Assembly: GCA_905221605.1 (NCBI GenBank) | Contig: CAJNDS010000269.1 | Coordinates: 972,462 to 1,033,203 of the forward strand | Direction: 5' to 3' | Length of the DNA: 60,742 bases | Source: Symbiodinium natans | Taxonomy: Eukaryota > Sar > Dinophyceae > Suessiales > Symbiodiniaceae | Shown: in pieces, positions 60,595 to 60,742 of the stretch | How positions within the stretch are numbered: the stretch's first letter is position 1 | How the letters are laid out: each line of letters opens with the position of its first letter | The notes under the pieces: model-generated | What the model was told of the DNA's origin: nothing | Seen by the model: the letters and a program-made list of their open reading frames with translations, nothing else | Database searches by the model: none | Position numbers and translations under genes: made by a program

Positions 60595-60742
60595 GAATGC
60601 CCGTGGTGGTGGTCCGTGGTCCCGTGGTGGTTCGTCGTGGTGGTCCCACAGCGTGGTGGTGGTCCCATGTTGGTGGTGCTCCTTTGGTAGTGGTGGTCTG
60701 TCGTGGTGGTCGTGGTGGTGGCAGTGTCCATGGGGGTGGTGG
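60595..60742. repeat. GTGGTGGTCC minisatellite at window end
   Basis: G/T-rich (CGTGGTGGTGGTCC)-like units to the window edge, after a G-rich GGGTTTTGGGG stretch (60385-60590). ORFs on both strands are artefacts. Confidence 0.8.

Overview
The window looks like nuclear chromosomal DNA of an alveolate alga, most probably a dinoflagellate. The signs are: very many (TTTAGGG)n/(CCCTAAA)n tracts lying inside the sequence rather than at an end; GC-rich protein-coding islands of only 50-200 bp separated by repeat-filled introns; introns that often use GT, GC or GA donors and AG|G acceptors; several families of short inverted-repeat elements sitting exactly at intron positions (introner-like elements); and a broken multicopy ORF (45659-46070) whose 'EDFVGR...SRATRR...RRYLV' ending recalls reiterated dinoflagellate ORFs. 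Another alveolate or alga with TTTAGGG telomeres and introners is not excluded.

Layout. 1-21.9 kb: a chain of small multi-exon genes, nearly all on the + strand, each a string of short exons between TTTAGGG tracts; one convincing minus-strand exon pair at 4981-5301; a 35-bp higher-order telomere-type array at 19180-19520. 21.9-26.5 kb: a multi-exon gene with two cyclic-nucleotide-binding domains, interrupted by introners and by introns built of TTTAGGG. 26.9-28.7 kb: more short-exon genes. 29.45-30.73 kb: the clearest gene, a class I SAM-dependent methyltransferase (380 aa, one introner intron). 31-37 kb: further multi-exon genes, one with a good hydrophobic N-terminus. 37-41 kb: tract-poor, tandem-repeat-rich, with possible retroelement debris. 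41-55 kb: many short-exon genes, including a probable glycosyltransferase (47.85-48.63 kb), a small secreted protein (53.6 kb) and an Asp/Glu-rich protein (54.1 kb). 55-58.9 kb: exons with an ART-like motif around a large 71-bp array and A/C-rich simple repeats. 58.9-60.7 kb: an AT-rich block, then palindromic and G-rich repeats.

The main biological point is intron architecture. Telomere-type tracts form the body of introns in real genes, at least seven inverted-repeat families form other introns, and tracts also sit inside some of those elements. I see no operon, tRNA, rRNA, CRISPR or phage system.

Limits: exon calls rest on reading frames, acceptor/donor sites and phase agreement read by eye. 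GC-rich islands are often open in two or three frames, so many small exons are given as partial, with moderate confidence and uncertain ends. No homology search was possible.
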